Below, piece after piece: positions 35,055 to 44,734 of a stretch of 64,000 nt of DNA (within the stretch, counting starts at the first letter, position 1; each line of letters begins with the position of its first letter). The position numbers and the translations under genes were made by a program. Source of the DNA: DASQFI01 sp963780895 (GTDB taxonomy: Bacteria; Acidobacteriota; Vicinamibacteria; Vicinamibacterales; SCN-69-37); assembly GCA_963780895.1 (NCBI GenBank), contig CAWAEG010000001.1, forward strand, positions 992,001-1,056,000, written 5' to 3'. The notes under the pieces are model-generated. The model was not told where the DNA came from. It searched no databases and saw nothing but the letters and a program-made list of their open reading frames with translations.

Positions 35055-35705
35055 ATGAGGCGACAACTACTGGTTTTCGTGGCGGCGACAGTCTCCCTGA
35101 CGACCGCATTGCTGGCGGGGGCGCAGACGCCGCCGTTGGGGTTCTTCATCACGAGCGTCGGTTCCGGCGACGGAGCCAACCTGGGCGGACTGCCCGGAGC
35201 CGACAAACATTGTCAGACGCTTGCCGACGCCGCGGGATCGCGCGGCCGGATGTGGCGGGCTTACCTGAGCGCGTCCGCGGCGGACAGCCAGCCTGCCGTG
35301 AACGCCCGCGACCGGATCGGCTCGGGTCCCTGGCACAACGCGAAGGGCGTCGCGGTGGCGCAGAACGTCGCGGACCTGCACAGCGACACCAACAAGCTCT
35401 CGAAGGAGAACTCGCTCACCGAGAAGGGCGCCACGGTCAATGGACGGGGCGACAACCCGAACACGCACGACATCCTGACAGGGTCGCAACTGGATGGCAC
35501 GCTCGCGACCGGGAGCGGCGACACGACGTGCAAGAACTGGACGAGCAACAGCGACGGCTCCGCGATGGTCGGCCACCACGATCGCCAGGGCGGAGGCACG
35601 AATCCCACGTCGTGGAACTCGGCGCACGCGTCGAAGGGCTGCAGCCAGGCGAATCTGGTCGGGACCGGCGGCGCCGGGTTGTTCTACTGTTTCGCGCAGA
35701 AGTGA
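35055..35705 (+). CDS. secreted lectin-like (DUF1554-type) protein
   Basis: A 216-aa exported protein with a signal peptide (1-24, ending LLAGAQ). The single domain starts FFITSVGSGDGANLGGLPGADKHCQ and includes RMWRAYLSASAAD, ARDRIGSGPWHNAKG, CKNWTSNS, VGHHDRQGGG and WNSAHASKGCSQANL, ending GLFYCFAQK. Four conserved Cys probably form two disulfides. I associate this pattern with proteins annotated as lectin or DUF1554; ligand and role are not known. A strong GGAGGAG precedes ATG 35055. Upstream (34985-35054) are GGCCTTTGGCC-like hairpin repeats. Confidence 0.75.
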   Translation: MRRQLLVFVAATVSLTTALLAGAQTPPLGFFITSVGSGDGANLGGLPGADKHCQTLADAAGSRGRMWRAYLSASAADSQPAVNARDRIGSGPWHNAKGVAVAQNVADLHSDTNKLSKENSLTEKGATVNGRGDNPNTHDILTGSQLDGTLATGSGDTTCKNWTSNSDGSAMVGHHDRQGGGTNPTSWNSAHASKGCSQANLVGTGGAGLFYCFAQK

Positions 35706-35797
35706 AACGCATGAAGGACATGAAGACCTGAAGGACGTGAAGAAGAGCGTTTCTTCATGTTCTTCACGACCTTCATGAGCTTCATGTCCGCTTTTCA
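35702..35797. repeat. ATGAAGGACATGAAG inverted repeat
   Basis: Several ATGAAGG/GTGAAGA units are followed, after a short centre (GAGCG), by their inverted forms (TTCTTCA, CCTTCATGAG, CTTCATGTCC). The imperfect arms are about 40 bp. It fills the space between the lectin-like stop and the next gene and supplies spurious upstream ATGs for that gene. Related in design to the CACGAAGG repeat at 43551-43715. Confidence 0.65.
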
Positions 35798-35801
35798 CCC
35801 G

Positions 35802-36875
35802 ATGGCGGCGCGGACCGTTCTTCTCCTTGTCGCGCTCTTCGTCGCCTGGCCCGCGACGGGGTCAGGCGACCTGCGCGCGGCGAGGCAGGCGCGGACGTTC
35901 GCGGCGCAGATTGCCGCGCTCTCCGAGCCGGGTGGGTATTTCGACACCGACAACCTCATCTCGAACGAGCGTTCGTACGCGGATGTTCTCCCGGACTTGC
36001 AGCGCGCGAACGTGCGGGGCGGAGCGTACGTCGGCGTGGGTCCCGATCAGAACTTTTCGTATATCGCCGCGATTCGGCCGTCGATTGCCGTCATTGTCGA
36101 TGTCCGGCGCGACAACATGCTGCTGCACCTGCTGTTCAAATCGCTGTTCGCGATGGCCCGCACGCGGGTCGAGTATCTGGCGCTTCTCGTCGAACGGGAT
36201 GTTCCCGAACCGCTGGGCGACTGGCAGCCGCGATCGATCCAGGAGATCATCGCCTACATCGACGCCGCCAAAGTGCCGGGCAGACCGGCCCTCGACGCCC
36301 GCCGCGCCAAGATTCTCGAAGGCATCAAGAGTTTTGGCGTCCCGCTGTCGGCGCAGGACCTGCAGACGATCGACCGCTTCCATGGCCGGTTTGGCGAAGC
36401 CGGGCTCGGGCTGCTGTTTCAGTCGGCCGGTCGCGCGCCGCAGGCCTACAACCCGACCTACCGGCAGTTGCTGGTGAGAACGGACCACACGGGCCGGCAC
36501 GGCAATTTTCTGGCGTCGGAAGAAGGCTTTCAGTTTCTCAAGTCCCTTCAATCCCGCGATCTCGTGATTCCCATCGTCGGCGACTTCGCCGGCCCGAAGG
36601 CGCTCGCGGCGGTCGCGCGGTTTCTCACCGATCGCAATGAGCGCGTGTCCGCGTTCTACACGTCCAATGTGGAGTTCTATCTGTTCCGGTACGGCACTTT
36701 TCCCCGCTTCGTCGCAAATCTCGGCCAGCTCCCTCGCGCGCCGAACGCGGTCATCATCCGGAGCATTTTCGATGGCGGCGGAAGCACGTCGACGACCCAA
36801 CCGCTCGGTGCGCTCATCGACGGGTACGCGCAGGGGAGGTTTCGACAGTACGGGGAAATAACAAGCGGATCCTGA
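35802..36875 (+). CDS. exported protein of unknown function, methyltransferase-like N-terminal pattern
   Basis: A 357-aa protein with a signal peptide (AARTVLLLVALFVAWPATGSG). Its distinctive segment RGGAYVGVGPDQNFSYIAAIRPSIAVIVDVRRDNMLLHLLFKSLF looks like the glycine-rich first strand and acidic second strand of a Rossmann/SAM-binding fold. Later blocks are RTDHTGRHGNFLASEEGFQFLK, VPIVGDFAGPKALAA-type and VSAFYTSNVEFYLFRYGTFPRF. I have seen such proteins only as hypotheticals; a SAM-dependent activity outside the cytoplasm would be odd, so the fold may be used differently. ATG 35802 is chosen because earlier in-frame ATGs lie in a repeat. Confidence 0.65.
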   Translation: MAARTVLLLVALFVAWPATGSGDLRAARQARTFAAQIAALSEPGGYFDTDNLISNERSYADVLPDLQRANVRGGAYVGVGPDQNFSYIAAIRPSIAVIVDVRRDNMLLHLLFKSLFAMARTRVEYLALLVERDVPEPLGDWQPRSIQEIIAYIDAAKVPGRPALDARRAKILEGIKSFGVPLSAQDLQTIDRFHGRFGEAGLGLLFQSAGRAPQAYNPTYRQLLVRTDHTGRHGNFLASEEGFQFLKSLQSRDLVIPIVGDFAGPKALAAVARFLTDRNERVSAFYTSNVEFYLFRYGTFPRFVANLGQLPRAPNAVIIRSIFDGGGSTSTTQPLGALIDGYAQGRFRQYGEITSGS

Positions 36876-36906
36876 AGAGATCCCGTCGTACCGACGAGCG
36901 CATTTC

Positions 36907-38250
36907 TCAGCTCTTGTCCATCTCCAGCACCGCCTGAAGTAACACGTTGGCGCCATTCGCACAGTCTTCCCATGTCGTGAGCTCTTTCGGCGAATGACTG
37001 ATGCCGGCGACGCTCGGAACGAAGATCATGCCCATCGGTCCGAGCTGGGCCATCATCTGCGCGTCGTGGCCGGCGCCGCTCGGCAACCGCGTTGATGGAA
37101 GCGACAGCGTCTTCGCGGCGCGCTCAATCGCGGCCTGGACGTCGGGGGACGCGAGCGCCGGCGGGTTGCGGCTGAGGTCGGTGATCTCGATCCGCGTGCG
37201 CGTCTGTTCGGCGATCTGACGCGCGCGCCCGCGGATGTCATCCATGATGCCGCGAAGCTTTTCGGGTGACAGATCGCGCAGTTCGATCGTCAGGCGCACG
37301 GTTCCGGGAATGACGTTCGGTGCGTTCGGCGAGACCTCCAGTTGTCCGACGGTACCGACTTGCCGGCCGGGAACCTTCGTGACGGCCTCGCGAACCGCCA
37401 CTGTCAATAAGGATGCGCCGACGAGCGCGTCCTGGCGCTCCGGCATCGGGGTCGTCCCGGCGTGGTTCGCGAAGCCGGTGACGACGGCGGTGTACCGCTC
37501 GATCGAGACGATGCCCTCGACGACGCCGACCGGCACGGCGCCTCGCTCGAGCGTGCCGCCCTGCTCGATGTGCATCTCGATGTAGCAGTGATGCGCGCCC
37601 TTGGGTCGCACCGCGTCCATGATGCGATCGGGCGCGCCGCCGATTTTTCGAACGGCGTCGCCGCGCCGAAGGCCGTTCCAGACCGCGTCCATGTCGGCCG
37701 GCTTCACATCGCCCGCGACGATGCGGCTGCCCGCGAGTCCGCGGCCGAACGCGACGCCCTCCTCCGCGGACCAGACGACCACTTCGAGCGGATGCCGTGT
37801 CTGAAGTTTCGCGCGGTCGCAGGCTTCGACGACGGCGAGCGCCGCGAGTGAGCCGAGATCGCCGTCGAAATTGCCCCCGCTCGGCACGGAATCGATGTGC
37901 GACCCGAACAGGATCGGCGGCAGCGACGGCTCACGGCCCGGTCGTCGGCCGAAGATGTTGCCCGCCGGATCGATGCGCGGCTCGAGGCCCGCGCCGCGCA
38001 TGAGGTCCATGACGTACGCGCGGCCGGCGACGTCGGCATCCGAATAGGCGACACGGCTGACGCCGTCCACGAACGTTCCGCCGGCCGGCCGGCCGAACAC
38101 GCTCAACGCTTCGATCCGCTGACGGAGAGCCGCCGCATCCGCGCGCACGTCCTGCGTGGACGGGGCAGGCCGTCGCACCGCGATGCCGCCCAGGGCTCCA
38201 ATCGGCGCGACGGCGAGGCCGCCCAGAAAATCCCGACGGGTGAGGGACAC
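36907..38250 (-). CDS. M20-family Zn-dependent amidohydrolase (hydantoinase/carbamoylase type), Tat-exported
   Basis: A 447-aa enzyme of the N-carbamoyl-L-amino acid amidohydrolase/allantoate amidohydrolase group. A twin-arginine signal (SLTRRDFLGGLAVAPIGALGG) implies folded export. Metal ligands appear in LFGSHIDSVPSGGNFDGDLG (His, bridging Asp), WSAEEGVAFGRGLAGSR (Glu), HHCYIEMHIEQG and SGAGHDAQMMAQL; the dimerisation insert has FANHAGTTPMPERQDA. I place the start at GTG 38250 because TACCAT (TANNNT) ends exactly 6 nt upstream and the Tat signal begins there; a GTG at 38277 is the longer alternative. Exact substrate (carbamoyl amino acid, ureido acid) is not readable from sequence. Confidence 0.88.
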   Translation of the reverse strand: MSLTRRDFLGGLAVAPIGALGGIAVRRPAPSTQDVRADAAALRQRIEALSVFGRPAGGTFVDGVSRVAYSDADVAGRAYVMDLMRGAGLEPRIDPAGNIFGRRPGREPSLPPILFGSHIDSVPSGGNFDGDLGSLAALAVVEACDRAKLQTRHPLEVVVWSAEEGVAFGRGLAGSRIVAGDVKPADMDAVWNGLRRGDAVRKIGGAPDRIMDAVRPKGAHHCYIEMHIEQGGTLERGAVPVGVVEGIVSIERYTAVVTGFANHAGTTPMPERQDALVGASLLTVAVREAVTKVPGRQVGTVGQLEVSPNAPNVIPGTVRLTIELRDLSPEKLRGIMDDIRGRARQIAEQTRTRIEITDLSRNPPALASPDVQAAIERAAKTLSLPSTRLPSGAGHDAQMMAQLGPMGMIFVPSVAGISHSPKELTTWEDCANGANVLLQAVLEMDKS

Positions 38251-38256
38251 GGAGGG

Positions 38257-38262
38257 ATGGTA
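38257..38262 (-). promoter_or_regulatory. -10-like hexamer of the M20 amidohydrolase (leaderless candidate)
   Basis: On the minus strand TACCAT ends 6 nt before GTG 38250, and there is no Shine-Dalgarno sequence. Confidence 0.4.
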
Positions 38263-38300
38263 CACCTGAGGAGTCACGTCTAACTATCTGCCGAGTACCG

Positions 38301-39008
38301 ATGTCCCGTTCCGCACGCCCAGGTACACCCACCGCTACGATTGCCCTGGCCGTCGCCCTGCTCGGCCTCCTGGTCGTCTGGGCGATCTGGTCCTATCGCA
38401 CGAGTGGGCTGATGCAGGTGCTGATCGCGGCGGCTCCGGAAGGGCAGTCGCGGCTCGACGCCTTGCGAACCTACATTCTGGGCTGGGGCATGCTCGCCCC
38501 AATCGTCTACGTCGCCGCGGTGATCGTCGAAGTCCTCGTCGCGCCGATCCCAGGACCGCTGCTGTACGCACCGGCGGGCGCGATTTTCGGAGGGCTCATC
38601 GGTGGCACGCTGTCGCTCATCGGAAACGTCACGGGCGCAGGAATCGCGTGCTGGCTCGGGCATGCGCTTGGCGAGTCCTGGGTAGCCCGGCAGATGACCG
38701 GTACTCAGGCGTCCCGTATTCGGGAGCGGGTGGTTTCGCGCGGCCCATGGGTGATCTTTCTGCTTCGCATCAACCCGCTGACGTCGTCCGACCTCGTCTC
38801 CTACGTCGCCGGTGCGATGGGCGTGCCGGTGCGCGACGTGGTGCTCGGAACGCTGGCGGGCATGGCGCCCGTGTGCTTCGCGCAGGCGTTTCTCGCGGCG
38901 AGTCTGTTCGAAGCCCTGCCCGGCGGGCCCATCCTCGTGCTCGCGCTCGGCGGGGCCTATCTCCTCATCGTCTTGTGGTTCGTGTTCAGCCGGCGCCGCT
39001 CTCCTTGA
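38301..39008 (+). CDS. VTT-domain (TVP38/TMEM64, DedA-like) membrane protein
   Basis: A 235-aa integral membrane protein of the VTT/SNARE-associated family. About six hydrophobic segments are present, with family blocks VLVAPIPGPLLYAPAGAIFGGLIGGTLSLIGNVTGAGIAC (re-entrant loop with Pro and Gly) and FLLRINPLTSSDLVSYVAGAMGVPVRDV. DedA/TVP38 relatives are linked to lipid scrambling and envelope homeostasis; the exact substrate here is unknown. ATG 38301. Divergent from the amidohydrolase. Its stop codon lies within the -35 box of the downstream PadR-ADOP promoter. Confidence 0.87.
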   Translation: MSRSARPGTPTATIALAVALLGLLVVWAIWSYRTSGLMQVLIAAAPEGQSRLDALRTYILGWGMLAPIVYVAAVIVEVLVAPIPGPLLYAPAGAIFGGLIGGTLSLIGNVTGAGIACWLGHALGESWVARQMTGTQASRIRERVVSRGPWVIFLLRINPLTSSDLVSYVAGAMGVPVRDVVLGTLAGMAPVCFAQAFLAASLFEALPGGPILVLALGGAYLLIVLWFVFSRRRSP

Positions 39009-39049
39009 CAACTTAGGAGACAGTCGGGCATTCTCCTAACCTGATTAGG
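39005..39049 (+). promoter_or_regulatory. promoter and palindromic operator of the PadR-ADOP operon
   Basis: A perfect -35 TTGACA (39005-39010) is followed at 18 nt by a weak -10 CATTCT (39029-39034). A perfect 8-bp inverted repeat TTAGGAGA/TCTCCTAA (39013-39020 and 39032-39039) covers the spacer and -10, and a third TTAGG unit follows at 39045-39049. This is the layout of a repressor operator over its own promoter, with PadR the natural candidate. Confidence 0.6.
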
Positions 39050-39099
39050 CAAGCGGCTGGAGCGGCACGGAAACCCTCGCGCTGCTGGTCACATTCACC

Positions 39100-39441
39100 A
39101 TGGCTGAACAAGCTGACCTTCTCCCGGGCACGCTCGATCTGCTGATCCTGAAGGCCGTGTCGCTCGGGTCGCTCCACGGGTACGGCGTGCTGTTGCGAAT
39201 CCAGCAGATCACGCACGGCGCGCTGCAAGTCGAGCAGGGGGCGCTCTATCCCGCGCTGTACCGGCTCGAGCGGCAGCGGCTCCTTGCGGCGGAGTGGGGC
39301 ACGTCGGCGAACAACCGGCGCGCCAAGTTCTACCGGCTGACGGCGGCGGGGCGCACACGGCTGCGCTCGGAGGAAGCGGGTTGGAAGCGTCTGGCGGACG
39401 CCATGGCGGCCGCGCTCCAGGCCAGGGCCGGCGAGGCATGA
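39100..39441 (+). CDS. PadR-family transcriptional regulator
   Basis: A 113-aa PadR repressor, sister to the one at 32099: ADLLPGTLDLLILKAVSLGSLHGYGVLLRIQQ, then the HTH QVEQGALYPALYRLERQRLL and the wing WGTSANNRRAKFYRLTAAGRTRL. The dimerisation helix ends AALQARAGEA. Its stop overlaps the ADOP start (ATGA at 39438-39441), so regulator and permease are translated together. Probable operator at 39013-39049. Effector unknown. Confidence 0.93.
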   Translation: MAEQADLLPGTLDLLILKAVSLGSLHGYGVLLRIQQITHGALQVEQGALYPALYRLERQRLLAAEWGTSANNRRAKFYRLTAAGRTRLRSEEAGWKRLADAMAAALQARAGEA

Positions 39442-42065
39442 GCATGCGGTGGCTGCGTGAAATCTCGCGCTGGCGCCGTTCGCGGTTCGAACGCGACCTG
39501 GCCTCCGAGTTGCAGTTTCATCTCGATGAACGCGCAAACGCTCTCATCGATCAGGGGCACAGCGCGGAGGCGGCTCGCCGGCGCGCCACCCTGGAGTTCG
39601 GCGGAATGGAGGGCTACAAGGAGCGCTGCCGCGAGGCCGGCGGCTGGAAACTCTTCGCCGATCTTCGAGCGGACATTCTTTATTGCCTCCGGTGGATGAA
39701 GCGCAGCCCCGGATTCACGATCGCCGCCGTGCTCTCGCTGGCGCTCGGCATCGGAGCGAACACGCTGGTCTTCAGCGTCGTGAGCTCCCTCCTGATGCGT
39801 CCGCTGCCGGTGGAGCGGCCGGACGAACTGTTCTTTCTGGAATCCGAACGTGGGCCGACCCATTCGTTTCCTCTCTATCGGGATCTGCGCGACCGCGCCG
39901 CCGCCGTGGCATCGGTGAGCGCCTATCGGATCTCTCCGATGAACCTCGCGGGGTCCGAGCGCGCCGTCCGCGTGTGGGGGTATCTCGCGACCGGGAACTA
40001 CTTCGACCTCCTCGGCGTGAAACCGCTGCACGGCCGCGTGTTCGGTCCGGGCGACGATCAGATGCCCGGCGCGCACCCGGTCGCGGTGTTGAGTTACGAC
40101 TGCTGGCGCACGAGATTTCTCGGTGACCGTGCCATCGTCGGGCGTTCCATCATGCTCAACGGCGGGTCGTTCACCGTTCTGGGCATCGCACCGCAAGGCT
40201 TTCACGGCACCGAACGTTTCTATCGTGCCGAAATCTGGGTGCCGATGATGATGCAGTCGCAGATCGAGCCCGGGAATCCGTGGCTCGACACTCGCGGCAC
40301 GTCGAACGCGTTCATTGTCGGCCGAACCAGGACCGGGTCGACGTTCGATCAGATCGCGCATGTGATGAACGCCGTTGGCGCCGATCTCGTGCGCCAGTAT
40401 CCGGACGCCGCTCGCGCGCTCCGGTTCAAGCTGACGTCGCCGGGCCTGGTCGGCGACACACTCGGCGCGCCGGTCCGCGCGTTCACATTCGGTGTTCAGA
40501 CGCTCGCCGGCCTGGTCCTGATCGTCGCCTGCCTGAACGTCGCCGGCGTGCTGCTCGCGCGCGGCGCCGACCGCGGCCGCGAGCTCGCGATCCGGCTGTC
40601 GATTGGCGCCGGCCGGTCACGGATCATCCGGCAGCTGCTGACTGAATCCCTGGTGCTCGCCGTCGCCGGAGGTGTTGCCGGCGTCGGGCTCGCGGTGGTG
40701 GGCGCGAGGGTCATCAGCGCGTGGCGTGCGCCGGGCGGTTTTCCCGTGACGCTCGACATCACCCTCGACGGAGCGGTTCTCGGATTCGCTGCCTTCGTCT
40801 CGGCGCTTGCTGCCGTCGTTTTCGGGCTGGCGCCGGCGCGGCAGGCGGCGAAGACCGATCCCAACTCCGTCCTCAAGGACACGCCGTCACTTTCCGCGTT
40901 CCGGCGACGGCGATGGGCGTTCCAGGATCTGCTGGTTGGCGTGCAGGTCACGCTCTGCTGCGTGCTCGTCGCCGCGTGCCTCCTCTCGCTCGTCGGACTG
41001 CGGCAGGCGCTCACGCTGCCGCTCGGCTTCGACCCCCGCGGTGTGTCGCTGGCGAGTGTCGATCTGGCGCTCTCCGGCTACGACGAGCCGCGCGTTGAAG
41101 ATTTCCAGCGACGTGCGTTCGAAGCCACGCGGAGTCTTCCCGGGTTCGAATCCGTCGCCTACGCCAACACGATTCCTCTCAACATCGATCAGTCGAGCGC
41201 CCGGATCTGGCCGGACGATCAACCGGGCGGCGCGCAACCCGAAGCCGTCGAGGTCTCGCCTTACCAGGTGTCGCCGTTCTACTTCGACACGATGGGTACG
41301 CGGCTGCTGGATGGCCGTGAATTCGACTGGCGTGATACGGCCGCATCGCCCCGCGTCGCGATCGTCAACGCCGTGTTCGCGCGGACGATTCTGCGGACGA
41401 CTTCGCCCGTCGGCCGCCATTTTCGGTACGGCCGAGACCGGGCGCCCGTGGAGGTCGTCGGCCTCGTCGAGGACGGCAAGTACCGGTCTCTCAGTGAATC
41501 GGCGCGCGCCGCCCTGTTCTTGCCCATCCTGCAGTATCCCAACGCGACGACGACTCTTCTGGTCCGATCGTCGCTGCCGGAGGACGACATCGTCCGTCAG
41601 CTCCAGGGCGTCGTCGCGTCAATCGATCCCGCGCTTCCGGTCCACGGCGCGGGCAGCCTGACCGAGATGATGCGATTCGTGCTGCTGCCGAGCCGCGCGG
41701 CTGCGATCGCGCTCGGCGTGTTCGGCGCGCTGGCCATGACGCTCGCCGCGGTCGGCCTGCACGGGGTCGTCGCGCACGCGGTTTCGAGGCGTCAGCGCGA
41801 GATCGGCATTCGCATCGCGATCGGCGCCGGACCGGCCGCCGTGCTCCGGCTCGTCCTGGGCCGCATGGGATGGCTGATCGGGCTCGGCGCGGCGCTGGGC
41901 CTTGCGCTCGTGTTCCTCGGCGCCGATTTTCTGCAAGCCATCGTTCTGCAGGCGTCGCCACGCGACCCTCAGCTCATCGGCGTCGTCGTCCTCAGCATCG
42001 TTCTGCTCGCCCTGGGCGCGTGCTGGTCACCGGCGAGACGGGCGTTGCGGTCGACAGTGCGGTAG
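39438..42065 (+). CDS. ADOP-family ABC permease (MacB/FtsX-like)
   Basis: An 875-aa duplicated orphan permease. The N-terminal ADOP segment (ELQFHLDERANALIDQGHS) is followed by TM1 (FTIAAVLSLALGIGANTLVFS), a MacB-type periplasmic domain (SSLLMRPLPVERPDELFFL), a first FtsX triplet, a second periplasmic domain and a last triplet ending SPARRALRSTVR. ATG 39438 overlaps the PadR stop; ATG 39444 is also possible. It is clearly diverged from the two ADOP genes at 26381 and 29303 and is followed by a related nested palindrome (42067-42150). No ABC ATPase lies nearby. Confidence 0.92.
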   Translation: MSMRWLREISRWRRSRFERDLASELQFHLDERANALIDQGHSAEAARRRATLEFGGMEGYKERCREAGGWKLFADLRADILYCLRWMKRSPGFTIAAVLSLALGIGANTLVFSVVSSLLMRPLPVERPDELFFLESERGPTHSFPLYRDLRDRAAAVASVSAYRISPMNLAGSERAVRVWGYLATGNYFDLLGVKPLHGRVFGPGDDQMPGAHPVAVLSYDCWRTRFLGDRAIVGRSIMLNGGSFTVLGIAPQGFHGTERFYRAEIWVPMMMQSQIEPGNPWLDTRGTSNAFIVGRTRTGSTFDQIAHVMNAVGADLVRQYPDAARALRFKLTSPGLVGDTLGAPVRAFTFGVQTLAGLVLIVACLNVAGVLLARGADRGRELAIRLSIGAGRSRIIRQLLTESLVLAVAGGVAGVGLAVVGARVISAWRAPGGFPVTLDITLDGAVLGFAAFVSALAAVVFGLAPARQAAKTDPNSVLKDTPSLSAFRRRRWAFQDLLVGVQVTLCCVLVAACLLSLVGLRQALTLPLGFDPRGVSLASVDLALSGYDEPRVEDFQRRAFEATRSLPGFESVAYANTIPLNIDQSSARIWPDDQPGGAQPEAVEVSPYQVSPFYFDTMGTRLLDGREFDWRDTAASPRVAIVNAVFARTILRTTSPVGRHFRYGRDRAPVEVVGLVEDGKYRSLSESARAALFLPILQYPNATTTLLVRSSLPEDDIVRQLQGVVASIDPALPVHGAGSLTEMMRFVLLPSRAAAIALGVFGALAMTLAAVGLHGVVAHAVSRRQREIGIRIAIGAGPAAVLRLVLGRMGWLIGLGAALGLALVFLGADFLQAIVLQASPRDPQLIGVVVLSIVLLALGACWSPARRALRSTVR

Positions 42066-42066
42066 A

Positions 42067-42150
42067 GGGTCGGGGACAGGTCTCGCGTCGCGATCCGGCG
42101 AGACCTGTCCCCGAGCCGGCCTGATTCTGTGGAAAACAGACCCGACCCCC
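42067..42150. repeat. nested palindrome after the third ADOP gene
   Basis: Inner 16-bp arms CGGGGACAGGTCTCGC (42071-42086) and complement (42098-42113) are perfect around an 11-nt loop. A shorter outer pair GGGTCGGG/CCCGACCC and the sequence TGTGGAAAA on the right place it in the same family as copies A-C. Confidence 0.75.
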
Positions 42151-42153
42151 GAC

Positions 42154-42159
42154 TATTCT
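42154..42159 (+). promoter_or_regulatory. -10-like hexamer of the M20 dipeptidase (leaderless candidate)
   Basis: TATTCT (TANNNT) ends exactly 6 nt before ATG 42166, and no Shine-Dalgarno is present. It lies just outside the palindromic element. Confidence 0.5.
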
Positions 42160-42165
42160 TGCCAG

Positions 42166-43545
<1,380 letters not shown>

Positions 43546-43550
43546 GAGCG

Positions 43551-43715
43551 TTTCACCACGAAGCTCACGAAGCTCACGAAGGGCACGAAGGAAAACCCGA
43601 CCGGTGTGGCGGGGGATTTGAGTCCCACACACATCGCTTCGCCGCCGCAGGCGGCCGCCAGGTCAGCGCCGTCTTTGTGTCCTTCGTGAGCTTCGTGGTT
43701 CCCCGCTCTTGGGAA
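43551..43715. repeat. CACGAAGCTCACGAAGG inverted repeat
   Basis: The left arm has repeated CACGAAG units (43554-43590), the right arm their inverse (CCTTCGTGAGCTTCGTGG, 43682-43699), with about 90 bp between. It fills the space between two convergent genes. In one frame it encodes HEAHEAHEGHEG, the kind of peptide that marks this repeat in many annotated genomes. Confidence 0.7.
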
Positions 43716-43719
43716 GCAA

Positions 43720-44724
43720 TCACTGCGCCCGAAGCCAGTGGATCCGCTCGTCCGTCGCCGGGTGGCTGGCCAGGTACTCGAGCGCGAGCGATCGCCCGGC
43801 TCGGGCCCGATCGCGTTCGAGCCGTTCGAGGATGTCCGCGATGTGGCTCGGCGAGATGCCGTTGCGGCGAAGCCGATCGGCCGCGAAGCTGTCGGCCGCG
43901 CGTTCGAAGTCGCGCGAGTATTTCGCCTGCAGCAGGGCGGTGGGCGCGGCGGCAGCGAGGCTGCCGACGTCGCCGACATACCACGCAATCATCAGCGCGA
44001 CACCGGAGCTCTGAAACAGCAAGCGGAGACCGTGCCGCTCTTCGACGTGTCCGACCTCGTGGGCCAGGATCCCGAGCAGCTCGCGGTCGTCCCGCGCGAG
44101 TCTCACGATGTCGTCCGTGAGGACGATCGTGCCGGACGGCAGCGCAAGGGCGTTCGCGCCCAGCGCGTCGCTCCTCCGAAACTGAATCCGGAACCGATGG
44201 TACTGATGCTCCGTCAATTGGAGGCGTTCGAACGCGTCGATAAGGGCGATCTGCCTCTCGCGCCCGATCCCGGTGGGCTGAAACACGCTCCGATCCAGAA
44301 CGACCATCACGTGCCGGCTCAGCATGTCCACGGCTGGTGGAGGCACGCGAGTCGCGGCGAGATCGGATGCGAACGGCAAGCCGAATCGAAACACCAAAAT
44401 GAACAGCACGAGCAGTCCGGCCGAGGCGCCGATCGCCCATCGCCAGTCGTGCTCCCAGCGTGACACCGGGCTCGGGATCACACCGAGCGGACCGACGAGA
44501 TCCTGGAAGGCCGCGTGATTCGCGATTTCGCACGAGGCGCCGTCCTCGAACCAGACCAGCCGGGGCGTCGTCGCGACGACGTCGAAGATCTCGACCTCTG
44601 CGGGTGAGACACGGCGATCCACCTCCGTGCCGGCAAAGACGAGGGCCCCGGCCTCGACGGTGATCGTGACCGCGTGCGCCTTTGCCTGGCGGCCGTCGAA
44701 ATACACGCCTGAGACCGACGTCAT
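43720..44724 (-). CDS. M48-family membrane metalloprotease with N-terminal DUF7092-like domain
   Basis: A 334-aa zinc endopeptidase. The N-terminal beta-rich domain (about 1-85, SGVYFDGRQAKAHAVTITVE) and one transmembrane helix (WAIGASAGLLVLFILVFRFG) precede the M48 domain. The zinc site is LAHEVGHVEERHG (HEVGH) and the third ligand Glu is in DFERAADSFAADRL. The C-terminal SHPATDERI is typical of M48. ATG 44724 sits 10 nt after the DUF898 stop on the minus strand, so the two form an operon. Probable role in membrane protein or envelope quality control. Confidence 0.9.
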   Translation of the reverse strand: MTSVSGVYFDGRQAKAHAVTITVEAGALVFAGTEVDRRVSPAEVEIFDVVATTPRLVWFEDGASCEIANHAAFQDLVGPLGVIPSPVSRWEHDWRWAIGASAGLLVLFILVFRFGLPFASDLAATRVPPPAVDMLSRHVMVVLDRSVFQPTGIGRERQIALIDAFERLQLTEHQYHRFRIQFRRSDALGANALALPSGTIVLTDDIVRLARDDRELLGILAHEVGHVEERHGLRLLFQSSGVALMIAWYVGDVGSLAAAAPTALLQAKYSRDFERAADSFAADRLRRNGISPSHIADILERLERDRARAGRSLALEYLASHPATDERIHWLRAQ

Positions 44725-44734
44725 CTGGTGCGCC

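Noticed and set aside
39294..39437. Upstream extension of the third ADOP gene into padR
   Set aside because: The extension is an alternative frame of PadR; ATG 39438 with ATGA overlap is the natural start.
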